Shown: piece by piece, positions 9,966 through 20,947 of the stretch
Numbering within the stretch: the stretch's first letter is position 1
How the letters are laid out: each line of letters begins with the position of its first letter
Source: Synchiropus splendidus
Lineage: Eukaryota; Chordata; Actinopteri; Syngnathiformes; Callionymidae
NCBI RefSeq assembly: GCF_027744825.2
Contig: NC_071340.1
Location: 3,417,501 to 3,481,500 of the forward strand
Reading direction: 5' to 3'
DNA length: 64,000 nucleotides
Program-made: the position numbers and the translations under genes
The notes under the pieces: model-generated
Told to the model about the DNA's origin: nothing
The model's database searches: none
What the model saw: only the letters and a program-made list of their open reading frames with translations

Positions 9966-10724
9966 AAGGTATTCAAAGAAGAGTTAGGGTCATTAAGGGC
10001 CACAGCCAAGATTCATGTGGCTCAGGATGCCACGCCCTTATTTTACAAACCCAGGTCGGTTCCATTTGCCATTAAAAGAAAAGTGGAAATCGAACTTCAG
10101 AGACTAGCAGAGGAAAGAATATTGGAACCTGTGATGTTCTCTGAATGGGCAGCACCTATTGTGCCTGTGTTCAAACCTGATGGTAGTGTGAGGATTTGTG
10201 GAGATTATAAATTAACAGTGAACAAAATCTCCACGACCGAACAGTATCCGATTCCAAGAATGGAGGATATGATGGCAAGCCTGCAGGGGGACAGAAGTTC
10301 ACAAAACTCGATATGAGCCAAGCATATCAGCAAATAGTCCTTGAAAAGGAATCAAGGAATTTTGTGAGTGTCAACACTCACAAAGGTCTTTTAACATATA
10401 CACGTCTGCCTTTTGGAGTAAACTCCAGTCCTGCTATTTTCCAACGCACCATGGAGAATGTACTTCAAGGTATGTTAAATGTGGCAGTGTATTTACATGA
10501 AATTTTATTGAGAGGAAGAGATGACAGCTCTCATCTGCAAACACTCAACGAAGTGCTGCAGAGGTTGGAGGATAAAGGCCTGAAGTTGTAACGGAGAAAG
10601 CGTCAGTCCATGGAAAACAAAGTAACATTCTTGGGTCATCAGGTGGACAGGACAGGCCTGCATCCAATGCCAGCGAAGGTCAAAGCAGTCCAGGAGGCTC
10701 TGGTGCCACGGTCTGTAAGTGAAC
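9966..10724 (+). pseudogene. Gypsy reverse transcriptase, catalytically altered
   Basis: In order: PLFYKPRSVPFAIKRKVE, ILEPVMFSEWAAPIVPVFK, RICGDYKLTVN, a frameshift near 10313, then MSQAYQQIVLEK, RLPFGVNSSPAIFQRTME and the active-site box, which reads VAVYLHEIL. The usual Y-x-D-D is Y-L-H-E here, so both catalytic Asp are gone. Another stop and frame change at about 10590 precede TFLGHQVD. The domain ends at the TTAA where piggyBac inserted. Confidence 0.85.
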
Positions 10725-12227
10725 TTAACCCTCGTATTATGATGAAAAAAAATTACATTGATTATGTTGGGGGTCATTTTGACACACACTGTGTAAATCC
10801 ACTCAAAACAGTCAAAAAAACAGATTGAACCAATCTTCAATCTTCAAAACATCTTCATTTTAGATTATATAAAAATTTGTATAACAGACATAGAACACAT
10901 TTTCAATTTCAACCCTATATTTAAGAGCAATTTCAGTTTTTCCCTCCTCACAAACACTTTTATTTTCATTTAACTTGACCCATTTTTCAATGTTCAATAT
11001 GTTCAATGCTCTCCACATGATGGACAGACTGTAACTGTGTGTTTTGTAGATGCAATTCTTGCATTTCACAAAACAGGTACTTGTTTTACTGTCAGATCTC
11101 GCATCTTTTCCGTTTCTTCACACCTGTATCCAATGCATCCTTGGCAGATTGGTAGGGTGATGTGAGCTTGACCTTTGTCAATGACAGCAGCAGTTGCTGG
11201 GCATCGAGGTGGCCTGGCTTGACTCTGCAGCTTGGGAGTGACGGGACATAGGCATTGTAAGCAGACACAACAACGATGTTGCAGAAAATCACCAAGGGCC
11301 AATGGGCAGTCTTGCGCTGGCAGCTGTATGTTGCTGTGACTTTGTCAACTCCTTTTTTGGTGCAGTTTCAGTCCAGGATCATGTGTGGCTGCATGTCTTC
11401 TCTTGTGCTTAGAGATGCATCTCTGTGCATTGTGCTCATTACAAGAACATTCTTGTTTCTCTTTGGGCAGTATGAAACAACTGTTGCCTTGTCACTGAAA
11501 GCAAATATTGAGCAATGCAGAGGTCTGCCCTGCACCTTCAGAATTTCCTTGGGAAGGTCTGGCTTCTTTCTTCTGACTGTTCCCGCTGTCCAGCTTTCTC
11601 TTCTGAAGTTCATCTCCAAGGAGATAGAATGTAAGCCCTTCACTCATGTCCATCACTACACGCATCCCCTGATTGTTCTCGGGTGCTCTTCCAGGTAGCT
11701 TTCCAGCGTATACTTTCATATTACAGGCATAGCTAGATTTTGCATCACAGGCCACCCATATTTTGATGCCATACTTGGCGGGCTTGTTGGGCACGTACTG
11801 TAAACCTTCTGTAGCTCATTTTTGGTTTGTCAAAGAGACTACATGAGAACACTGACAAGAACAAGGGAGAGAAAGTTATCCCTCTACACACAGCTGGGTC
11901 TGAATGGCTATTCAGACAATCAAATCAATCAAAATACACATAGCTGGGCAGTCTAAATAGGTATATCAAAGAGACATGTTTATTTTGGATCTGAACAGCC
12001 ACATTAAAGAATCCGGGTCAAAATGACCCGCAACATCATCTTTGTATATAAGCTCTGTACAGACATGCCACTTGACATCAAAGTGTCCAGATTTTACACA
12101 CCTGTTCATTACCCTTGATGAGGAAAAGTCACAAAATTTTATGAAGAAAAAGTCAGGATAACCACTACTTTTATGAACACAAAAACGGATATCGGTCAAA
12201 TTGACCCTAAGCATAATACGAGGGTTA
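10725..12227 (-). mobile_element. piggyBac element flanked by TTAA
   Basis: A TTAA at 10725-10728 and at 12224-12227 bounds an insert whose ends are CCCTCGTATTATG and its inverted copy CATAATACGAGGG (13-bp terminal inverted repeats). TTAA duplication is the hallmark of piggyBac. Subterminal palindromes of the type GGTCAAAATGACC occur near 12008 and GGTCAAATTGACC near 12193, with a half-match near 10775. Gypsy coding sequence continues directly on the other side of the right-hand TTAA. Confidence 0.92.
11066..11800 (-). pseudogene. piggyBac transposase, C-terminal half
   Basis: Minus-strand frames read MPNKPAKYGIKIWVACDAKS, then VYAGKLPG, RVVMDMSEGL, then after a frameshift MQPHMILD, the RKTAHWPLVIF-like block and a Cys-rich end around 11070-11200. 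These are the conserved central and C-terminal blocks of the piggyBac DDE transposase. The N-terminal third, with at least one catalytic Asp, is missing from the 1.5-kb element, so it is non-autonomous. Confidence 0.8.
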
Positions 12228-12614
12228 AAGCTTTTCTAGGTCTGCTAAACTTTTATAACTTGCCGAACTTGTCTACTGTGCCGGCTCCATTACACAAGTT
12301 ACTGAGGAAAGATGACAAACGGAGGTGGGAGGTTGAGCAAGAAGAGGCTTTTAAGCAGGCAAAGAAGTTACTTCAAAGCAGTCAAGTGTTGGTTCATTAT
12401 GATGAACAAAAACTTACTGCTGTCATATGATACCTCACCTTATGGGGTGGGGGCAGTCTTGGCACACAGGCTGGAAGGGGGAGCAGAAAAGCCTGTGGGT
12501 TATGCCTCGCGCACACCCACAGCAGCAGAAAAAAACTATTCACAGTTGGATAAAGAGGGCTTAGCAGTCATTTTTGGGGTGCAGCACTTTCACAAATATT
12601 TGAGTGGATCGGTT
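12228..12614 (+). pseudogene. Gypsy RT thumb and RNase H start
   Basis: Continues the Gypsy frame after the piggyBac insertion: KAFLGLLNFYNLPNLSTVPA, PLHKLLRKDDK, a frameshift near 12425, then SYDTSPYGVGAVLAH, EKPVGYASRTPTAAEKNYS and LDKEGLAVIFGVQHFHKYL. The first RNase H Asp (D in DTSPYG) and the Glu block (EK-x-Y-S) are visible. Truncated where DIRS-like sequence begins. Confidence 0.85.
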
Positions 12615-13059
12615 TGCCAGGAAGCGCGGCAATCGTTCTCCCCTGACTGCGATGAGACTTCAGTCCTGCATGAAGTTTCCGTGGTTCAGATGAGCCGCTC
12701 CGCACCTCTTCTTCTCTTGATGTGCCAGATGCGCCGGCTGTAATTTCACAATTACAGAGTCACTCACTCACGCCTCTTTAATTTCACAATCAGATTTTGT
12801 GGAGTGCCCTGGCACTTCCAGTGAAGTAGAAAGGCTGGTGTAATATTCCTGGAATATGTTTGTGTCCAGCTGTCCCTGGAGCCTGCCTCCCTCCCAAACA
12901 GTCCTTTAACACGGGGCAGAAATTATGAGCGGACCTCTGATCCTGGGGCGTCCCCTCAAAGCATGGCTACTTCAAGGCTGGCAGGCAGTCTTTTGCCCCC
13001 CGAAGTGCAGTTCACTATTCGAAATGCTAAAGTACCCGCAACACTCAAAGTATATAATC

Positions 13060-13640
13060 CCAAATGAGTGTGGACTGCCGTCTGTTGGGTAAACATCAAC
13101 TGCTCGTCCAATTCATTCCGGACTATTCCCGGTGCAGTTCTGACACTCCACTGGCACTCGGAACGCACTTGGTCAGGTACGGAGCTTTCTGCCAGGTGGA
13201 GGGTTTGGATTTTGCGGCACGACGCTCGCTCTCACTCAGCCGTAATGTGCGATTCCCTCGCCCCTGGAGCTTGACATCCCACATGAGGAGTGACCATCAC
13301 ACCCAGCGTGACAGAGCCACCATCGCGCAGTAGAATGGTGTCTCAGCCGTCGGCAACCGGCTCATAGCGCTTGAGAACATCATCGCACTCCTTATGAGCT
13401 CCGTGGACAGGCTCATCCATCGCAGAACCTCTCTCAGTCCACCAGAGATTCAACAGTCCGTCGGCATGGTGCTCTGCTCGCGGCGCCTCCTCCACACACA
13501 GCCGCCCGGGGGGAACACCGTATAATAGCCGCGCTGATCATCACTGCTTCTCTTGGAGAGACCAGTCGGCTGCTCTCACCTCTGCTGTATGCTTTGTATC
13601 TAAAAGCATACATCTAAACCAAAGTCTAACTTGTAAAAAA
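13060..13640 (+). pseudogene. ORF1-like unit, first copy
   Basis: Repeats the block with ATGAGCTCCGTGGACAGGCT, GGTGCTCTGCTCGCGGCGCC and CGGCTGCTCTCACCTCTGCT that also occurs at 15290-15560 and 49680-49940 (plus), and at 21500-21800, 25050-25400 and 58260-58560 (minus). The best frame, at 49521-49952, reads IHRRTSLTPPEILEIQQPVG. I do not recognise a domain. Its position before a DIRS gag/pol piece suggests a Gag-like ORF1, which is inference. Confidence 0.45.
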
Positions 13641-13849
13641 ATAAGATTCATTACTTTGGTATCGGGTCCGCTTCTTCTCTGCCTAAAATTAAGGATCATC
13701 ACCCGCCAAGATCTCTTCCCGTTCCAGTCAGTCCGAACTCCGGCTTAAAAAATGTGTTTTTGTTTGACATCGTCTCATGAGACAGAGCAGTAAAGTAATG
13801 GTCTATCTGCCACGTTATCCCTGACGTCAGAACTGTACCTGGGGAAGTT

Positions 13850-14650
13850 TCTGGAGCTTGGTGGTTTTCCTCAGATTAGCCACAATAGGAAGCATAGGCA
13901 TCAAATATCACTTTCCCGTCTCTCTACAGATCCCGGTTGCAGCCAAAAGTCAGGAGAGTTTCAATTCTGCCATTAACTTTTCTTATTCCTCAGACTCGCC
14001 AGTTTCCAGCAGGGGTCGCCACAGGACCACGAAAGCCACCTCTTCAGAGGATCTCACAGTAGGCGCTGCGTGCCAGACCTGCTCTGTTCTCAGCTCCTTC
14101 ACGCGATGTCTGATGCGATGTCTGATGCGATGTCTGTCTGCGATGTCTGTCTGCGATTCTGTTCTTTGCAGCCCTCCAAACCTCTCAGAGGCAAGCACGA
14201 CATCGTCATCTACAGAGTCATCTCTTTCTGAGGATGATTGGGCTGGTCCCTCGGGTCTTCATCTTAGGAGAATTGCAGCGTCAGATCAAGGTACACTGCA
14301 AGATTGGGGAACCGAATTCCTCTGACGGCTCAACTGACAAAAGCGAGTCTGTTTTTGAAGAACCAGCGGGACTTGAAGTGCCCAGAGGAGTGGGCGCTGA
14401 GCACCGACGAGCCTTTCATTCTAGGCCCTCCCGGGAGGCCGGGTCCGCTCCTGTGCTCAGGGCGCCTGTCTTGACAGAGTATCTTCCGAATTGAAAGCGC
14501 CTGTCTCCTCACCAGCCCATATGGATCGAAAAAATACACGGTCTTTGACACGCCCTTCAGTTTCACAGTCAACCCCCAGGTTCTGCGACACCATGTGGAC
14601 CTGAGTGAACTCAGAGTTCCAGCGGTCATGTCTGATGGAGGAGGACCGCA
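13850..14650 (+). pseudogene. DIRS family B gag/pol-start region
   Basis: Matches 24000-24860 (minus) and 50230-50930 (plus). Frames include FEEPAGLEVPRGVGAEHRR on the plus strand. A short internal tandem repeat, ATGTCTGATGCG, lies near 14103-14150. In the other two copies the RT start (RALLTMGIIELVPKRSS at 23960-24000) follows; here the sequence leaves the element at about 14655 for a satellite-type junction. Confidence 0.5.
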
Positions 14651-14689
14651 GTTAGAGGGGTGACTGAGAACATGAAATTTTCACTTACA

Positions 14690-15610
14690 GCAATAGGAAT
14701 AACACTCTTTCTAGTGTGATCAACACTAAACCTCTACGAATAGGGCGCTTGCTTCCAAGCCATGGGATGAGTTTGACGAGAGCCAGGCACTGCTATGAGG
14801 TGGATCTGTAGACTGTGTTCCCAGACTTGGCTGAGTTCCGTGTGGTGGAGTCAGGCAAGTTCCCGCTTGATCTTCACCTGTGCCTCATGGCATCCGCCGG
14901 CCGTCGTATCGAAGTTGAGCTCTCTCTCCACCTCCTGCTCAAGAATCATCCCACTTCACTGACGGCCCACTGGCGGTGGTTGGCGAGACTACACACGTGG
15001 CGCTACCGCATGTTGTCTGCCCACATCTGGAAGAAATCTGGACTATTCCCGTCGCAGTTCTGACACTCCACTGGCACTCGCACCGCACGTGATCAGGTAC
15101 GGAGCTTACTGCCAGGTGGAGGGTTTGGATTTGCAGCGCTGTGTTCCCTCTCACTCAGAAGTCATGCCCGATTTGCGATGCGCGATGCCCTCGCCCCTGG
15201 AGCTCGACTTCTCCCCTGAGGAGTGACCATCCCACCATCACGCAGTGGAATGGTGTCTACACTAGCTCATAGCGCTTGCAGACATCATTGTGGTCTTTAT
15301 GAGCTCCGTGGACAGGCTCATCCATTCCAGAACCTCTGTCACTCCACCAGAGATTTTGGAGATTCAACAGTCCGTCGGTGTGGTGCTCTGCTCGCGGCGC
15401 CTCCTCCACAGACAGCCGCCGCCCGGGTCGAACACCATCGCTGGTTGAAGGGGCGCGGAGAGCCCAGCTGTCTGGATCATAGCCGCACAGATCATCGCTG
15501 CTCCTCTTGGAGAGACCACTCGGCTGCTCTCACCTCTGCTCCCTCCAAAAGTGTACGAAGAAAACTTTGTATCTAAAAGTATGCATCTAAACCAAAGTCT
15601 AAGTTGAATA
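14690..15610 (+). pseudogene. ORF1-like unit, second copy with upstream part
   Basis: Starts at the satellite junction (ATCAACACTAAACCTCTACG, then AATAGGGCGC) and carries VFPDLAEFRVVESGKFPLDL, then the shared ORF1-like block. Parallel units begin at the same junction at 45976 (plus), 22425 (minus) and 59090 (minus). The minus copy near 58834-59028 reads CYEVDLETLFPELAEFRVVE. Product unknown. Confidence 0.5.
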
Positions 15611-15829
15611 AAATATAAGATGGATTACTTTGGTATCGGGTCTGTTTCCTCTCTGCCCAAAATTACAGTTTCTCACTGGACAAGTTCTCTTCCGGTTCCA
15701 GTCAGTGCGAACTCTGGCTTCAAAAATTTGTTTTTGTCAGATCAAAGTACATACACTCACACATACACTCACACAAGGGTGTGCTGCAACCTGTTCAAGT
15801 CCTGCAAAAAATCCTGCAGCAGGGGGCAG

Positions 15830-16430
15830 AAATTATGAGGGGACCGCCTATCCTGGGGCATCCCCTCAATGCATGGCTACTTCAAGGCTAGCAGGTGGTC
15901 CTCTGCCCACCGAGGTAGAGTTAACTATTCGAAATGCAAAATCACCGGTAACACTCAAAGCATATAATGCTAAATGGGTGTGGACTGCTGTCCGTTGGGT
16001 AAACATCCACTGCTAGTCCAGTTCATGCAGGGATTTCGAAGACTCAGACCTCCAGACGCATCTGCCCCTATGGGGATCTACAATTGGTATTAAAGTCTCT
16101 CTGTGAAGCTCCCTTCGAGCCACTTGGTCAGGCTCCTTTGGAGCTGGTGGCTTAGAGAGCAGCTGTCCTCCTGGTCCTGGCCTCCATCAGGAGGGTTTGG
16201 AGAACTATGTGCCAGCTGGGTCCCGCGAGGTTCCTGGAGGTGGTGCATCCTTCGCCATGTGGTCTCCTCTTCTACAAGGTCAAGTTCTTGGTCCGTGGGA
16301 GAGACCAGCAGGCGAAGCGATGGCTTTGACTCCTGATCTCAACTTTCCTCCCATTTCTGCTACAGTCGGATTATGGTCAAAGATTGATGGAAATAAGGAA
16401 CGATTGAAATCTCTCACGATAGGTCATAGG
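15830..16430 (+). pseudogene. DIRS family B recombinase fragment and 3' tail
   Basis: Contains the YR N-terminal block (GAGGTAGAGTTAACTATTCG, TGGGTGTGGACTGCTGTCCG) seen also at 12990-13100, 25520-25640 (minus) and 53940-54020, then the PPSGGFGELCASW-type frame and the 3' tail reading LGPWERPAGEAMALTPDLNF. The tail ends GGAAATAAGGAACGATTGAA at about 16410, exactly as at 55380-55400, before the satellite starts. Confidence 0.5.
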
Positions 16431-16479
16431 TAGGGGACCGGTGGCGGTATATCCATCACCATCATATCATCCGTCAACA

Positions 16480-19400
16480 TAATGTTTTCTGTCGGAAATC
16501 CAATTTCTCTCACTCTTATCAAACGTTTTCTACACTGTTCACTCAGTGACCAGAAAAGTCTCAGAACTTGAAAATGTCAAACCATAGCAGAAAGACTCAT
16601 TCTAATGAATTCAGGACTAAATCTATATTTCTGAACTTTTTTCAGAGTTGTTAACATTTTCATGGTTTGGTTCCGAAACCCATAAAAATGCGTTTTCTGC
16701 ACGCTGCCACAACTTCTCAGGGAAACTTAAAAAAAATGAAATTTTCTTCTCCCACTATAGCAGAAAGGGTCTTACTAATAGCTGCACATCAAATCTAAGC
16801 TGTCTGAAGTGTTTTTTTAAAGTTAACAACATTTTTATGTTTGGCGTTTCGAAACCCACCTTATCTCAGGCTGAAAAAGTGTTTTCTGCATTGTGCCATA
16901 ACTTCTCAGGGAAGCTTCAGAACATGAAATTTTTCCCACTTAAGCAGAAAGGGTCTTTCTAGTAGTTGCAGAACAAATCTAAGCTGTCTGAACCGTTTTT
17001 AGAGGGTTATCAACAATTTTATTTTTGTCGGTCCAAAACCCACTTTCTCTTTGGACGAAAACAAGTTTTACGGACAGTTCACTCACTGCTCAGCGATGCC
17101 CCAGAAGATGAAGTTTTCACCTGCCACTATAGCAGAAAAGGTATTTCTACAAGGTGCAGAACTAACTCAACTTGTCTAAAGTGATTTAAGAGAGTTATCA
17201 ACATTTTTATTTGTGTCGGTCTGTAAACTATCTTTGCTTTGGCTGAAAACGCGTTTTATGCAGTTTACTCACTGCTCAGCGATTCCTGAGAACAAGAAAA
17301 TTTCTCGTGCAACTATAGGAGAAACACTCTTTCTAGGATAATAAACACTAAACCTACATTCGTGAACTGTATTTCAGGGGGTTATCAACTTTTTTTTTTT
17401 TTTCCTGGACAGAAACTCAGCTTATCTCGGGCTGAAAACGTGTTTTCTGCACTGTTCGCTCACTGCTTAGTGATGCCTCAGAACATAAAAGTTTCTCCTG
17501 AATTTACAGCAGAAGCGGTCTTTCTAGCAGCTGCAGAACTAATTCAACATGTCTGACGTGATTTCAGAGTGATAACAACATTTTTATGTTTGTCGATTCT
17601 GAAAACCACTGTCACTCGGGCTGAAAACGCGATTTCTGCACTGTTCACTCACTGCTCATCGATGCCTTAGAACATGAAAATTTCTCCTGCAAGTAAAGGA
17701 AGAACACTCTTTGTAGTATAATAAACATTAGGCCTACCTTTAGGAAATGTATTTCAGGCGGTTATCAGCTGCTTCTTTTTTTCCTGTTTAGAAACCGAGT
17801 TTCTCTTCGGCTGAAAACTAGTTTTCTGCACTGTTCACTCACTGATCAGAATAGTTTCAGTTAAATATTACCTGCAACTATAGGAAAAATAGTCTTTCTA
17901 ATATATTCAAGACCAAACCTACATTTCTGAACTGTTTTTGCAGGGTTATCAACAATTTTTTTTTCGTCTGTCCAAAACCCACTTTGTCTTAGGCCAAACA
18001 CACTTTTTATACACTGCTCACTCACTGCTCAGAGATTCCACAGAAGATGAAAATTTCACCTGCCACAATAGCAGAAAAGGTCTTTCTCGTAGGTGCAGAA
18101 ATAATTCAACGTCTCTGAAGTGGCTTCAGAGAGTTAACATTTTTATGTTGGTCTGAAAACCACAGTGCCTCGGGCTGAATACGCGTTTTATTATGGACAG
18201 AATACCCTCTGAACATTAAATTATCATCTACAATTATAGGAAAACACTCTCTAGTATATACAGCACTCAATCTACCTTTCTGAACTGTATTCCAGCGCGT
18301 TAGCGACGATTTGATTAATTATTATTATTTTTATTTTTTTTTTCTGGTATGAAAACCACAATCACTCAGGCTGAAAACGCGTTTTCTGCACTGTTCACTC
18401 ACTGCTCAGTGATGCCTCACAACATGAAAATTTCACCAGCAACTATAGGAAAAGCACTCTTTCTAGTATATTCAACACTAAACATACATTTCAGATTTTT
18501 TTTTTTTTTGACTTTTTCTCAGCGATGCCTCAGAACATGAAAATTTCACCTATACTATAGCAGAATCTGCTAAAGTCTTTCTAGTAGCTGCAGAACTAAT
18601 TCAACCTCTCTGAAGTGGTTTCAATGAGTCATCAACATTTTAATGTTTGTTGGTCTGAAAACCACAGTCCTTCGGTAGAAAACGCGTTTTCTGCACTGTT
18701 CACTGACTGATCAGAACAGCCTCAGAACAATGAAAATATCAAGTGTAAATATAGCAAAAAGACTATTTCTAGTATATTCAGCACTAAATAAAACATTCTG
18801 AACTGTTTTCAAAGCGACAATTTTATATTTTATTTTATGCGTTCACGCAGTGCTTAGGCGTGACTGAGAACATGAAAATTTCAACTGCAACAATAGGAAA
18901 AACACTCTTTCTCGTATATTCAGCACTAAATGTACCTTTCTGAACTGTTTATCAGGGGGTTATCAACTTCTTTTTTCCTGGTCAAAAACCGAGCGTCTCT
19001 CAGCCTGAAAACGTGTTTTATGCACTGTTCACTCACTGCTCAGGGATGCCTCAGAACATGAACATTTCACCTGCCAATATAGTAGCAGGAGTGTTTTTAG
19101 TAAGTGCCGAACTAATTCAACTTGTTTGAAGTGGTTTCAGAGAGGTAACAACATTTTCATGTCTATCTGTCTCAAAACCACAGTCCCTCGGGCTGAAAAC
19201 GCGTTTTCTGCAGTGTTCACTCACTGCTCAGCGAAGGCCACAGAACATGACAATTTTACCTGCCAATATCAGCAGAAAAGGTGTTTTTAGAGGGTGCAGA
19301 ACTAATTCAACCTGTCTAAGGTGGTTTCAGAGAGTTATCAAGATTTTTATTTTTGTCGGTCTGAAAACCACCTTTTCTTGAGCTGAATACGCGTTTTCTG

Positions 19401-19675
19401 CTCTCTTCACTCACTGCTCAGGCATTACTCACAACATGAAAATTTCACCTGCAACGATAGGATAAACACTCTTTCTCATATATTCAACATTAAACCTACA
19501 TTTCTGAACGGTATTTCAGGTGGTTAACTTTTTTTTTCTGGTCTGAATACCAGCTTTTGACGGGCTGAAAAGGCGTTTTCTGCACTGTTCACTGACTGAA
19601 TGGAAAAGCTTCTGAACATGAAAATATCACATACAACTATAGGAAAAACAGCTTTTCCAGTGTGACGCCCACTTA
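16480..19675 (+). repeat. ~185-bp satellite array, plus orientation (~17 monomers)
   Basis: Each monomer carries CTGAAAACGCGTTTTCTGCA, then ACTGTTCACTCACTGCTCAG and ACATGAAAATTTCACCTGCA. Distances between successive AACGCGTT blocks are about 183-197 bp (for example 17246, 17434, 17617, 17810; and 19008, 19192, 19382, 19566). Two types tend to alternate. One has TATAGCAGAAAGGGTC and GTTGCAGAACTAATTCAACC; the other has CTATAGGAAAAACACTCTTT and TATTCAACACTAAACCTACA. Frames within it are chance products of the repeat. Confidence 0.9.
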
Positions 19676-20772
19676 TGTGTGGTCACAGAGTGTGTGTTAG
19701 ATGTCATTTAATTGTTCAGCATGGAGTTGATTAACCGGCAGGTATATGATTAGGTCAGTAGAGGGCAGGATAGGACAGAGGTTGGGCATTGAAGATGCGT
19801 GGGTAAATAGGAAGTGACATTTTTTCATTACTTTTCTCACCATCGAAAAATGTGGAAGCCTCACGTGAATCTGTCCACATTTTGTTTCAGGTTAGTTGAT
19901 TATATGGTTGTCATATCAGAATATAGTTTTTTGTGATTGCATTGTACAGTAGTTTTGTCGACCAAAGTGGCTTCAGGAGAGTGCAAGGACCGTGCTTTGT
20001 TCCATGAAAGCGAATAATTACATTGCACTGAGGTCCTGGTTCAACCGTTCAAACGAGAAAATCGAATGTATCATCTATATAAATACTCATCACATCTGTG
20101 ACACTGAGTTTCAAACAAGATAAATATGATTTTACTGGATGTAAGGCAGTAAAATGATTATTTTGCAAAATGTTTAAAAGAGTAATTTACAATCATAAAA
20201 ATCAAGTGTTTCCATTGTACAAAAACTTTATCATTTAAATGTAAAATCAGAGCGAAATACATGTCATGCTCTACTTTTATTTGAATTGTTTGATAAAAAC
20301 AGATGGAAATGTGAAGTGCAAACGTCATTGACATGATTCAGAACGACAGCTTGTTAAGCAGATGTGATCTGCAGCAGCAGGGTCATTAGCACGTCTTGTT
20401 TACTTCTCACTCGGTCTACAGCAGCATTTCCTGCCTATAGGACTGTGGATTTCCTGTCAGCAGACCCCACGCCCAACACAAATGAAGCTCCATCCATCAA
20501 CATGTAGAAACGCCGGAGGGAAAAAAGTGCAGATGAAAACTGCTCCCACAAACTACTGCTTCATGTTTTCCATTGCCAATATGCAAACGTCACTGTGATG
20601 CAAGCTTGGTCGGCTGCGTCAGGGGCCTCATCACCGGGGGCCCAAAAACGCAGTTTATCTCCATGCTGCCTCCCAAGTCATCAGACTAGAGACGCTTAAA
20701 AGGGCCAATATGCAGCAGCCGGTAAATGATGTGTTTCATGGGTGGTTTTTGAAGAGTTGATTAACCGGCAGG

Positions 20773-20780
20773 TATATAAT
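20773..20780 (+). promoter_or_regulatory. TATA box of cassette copy 1
   Basis: TATATAAT within CCGGCAGGTATATAATTCGG, conserved at 57525-57532 and degenerate (TATATGAT) at 19743. It lies about 55 bp upstream of an ATG-containing GAAGATGTGTGGGTAAAC, which also offers a plausible splice donor (GGGTAAAC). Confidence 0.45.
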
Positions 20781-20858
20781 TCGGTCAGTAGAGGGAAGGG
20801 TAGGACAGAGGTTGGGCATTGAAGATGTGTGGGTAAACAGGAGGTGACACTTTTTTTC

Positions 20859-20922
20859 ATTGCTTTTCTCACCATCGACAAATGTGGAAGCCTCGTATGA
20901 CTCTGTCCACATTCTGTTTCAG
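20859..20922 (+). repeat. Acceptor-like repeat module (63 bp)
   Basis: One of five near-identical modules (also 19828-19890, 21359-21420, 57611-57673 and 58104-58166) that run from TTACTTTTCTCACCATCG to CATTTTGTTTCAG. The end is a textbook splice acceptor. Within each cassette one module precedes the Cys-rich frame and one follows it. Confidence 0.65.
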
Positions 20923-20947
20923 GTTAGTCAAATCCATTTTTTTATAA

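Larger units (their letters stand above)
8486..12614 (+). mobile_element. Ty3/Gypsy LTR retrotransposon, decayed and 3'-truncated
   Basis: LTR-like start, Gag with two CCHC knuckles, protease, RT and part of RNase H follow in standard Gypsy order. The rest of RNase H, the integrase and the 3' LTR are missing: at about 12615 the sequence turns into DIRS-like DNA. A piggyBac element splits the RT-RNase H link at 10725. Active-site changes and frameshifts make the element dead. Confidence 0.85.
12615..16480 (+). mobile_element. DIRS family B patchwork, plus orientation
   Basis: A series of segments that recur elsewhere: a 5' region (12640-12930, matching 25700-25990 minus), a recombinase N-terminal piece (12930-13100), an ORF1-like unit (13060-13640), a gag/pol-start piece (13690-14650), a second ORF1-like unit (14730-15610), and a recombinase piece with a 3' tail (15830-16430). 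Units are out of order for one element, so this is a stack of rearranged fragments. Confidence 0.6.

Noticed and set aside
16600..19600. Several 60-100-codon frames inside the satellite (for example 16648-16962 and 17938-18156)
   Set aside because: They follow the repeat period, share the same peptide in each monomer and occur on both strands of inverted arrays, so they are by-products of the repeat.
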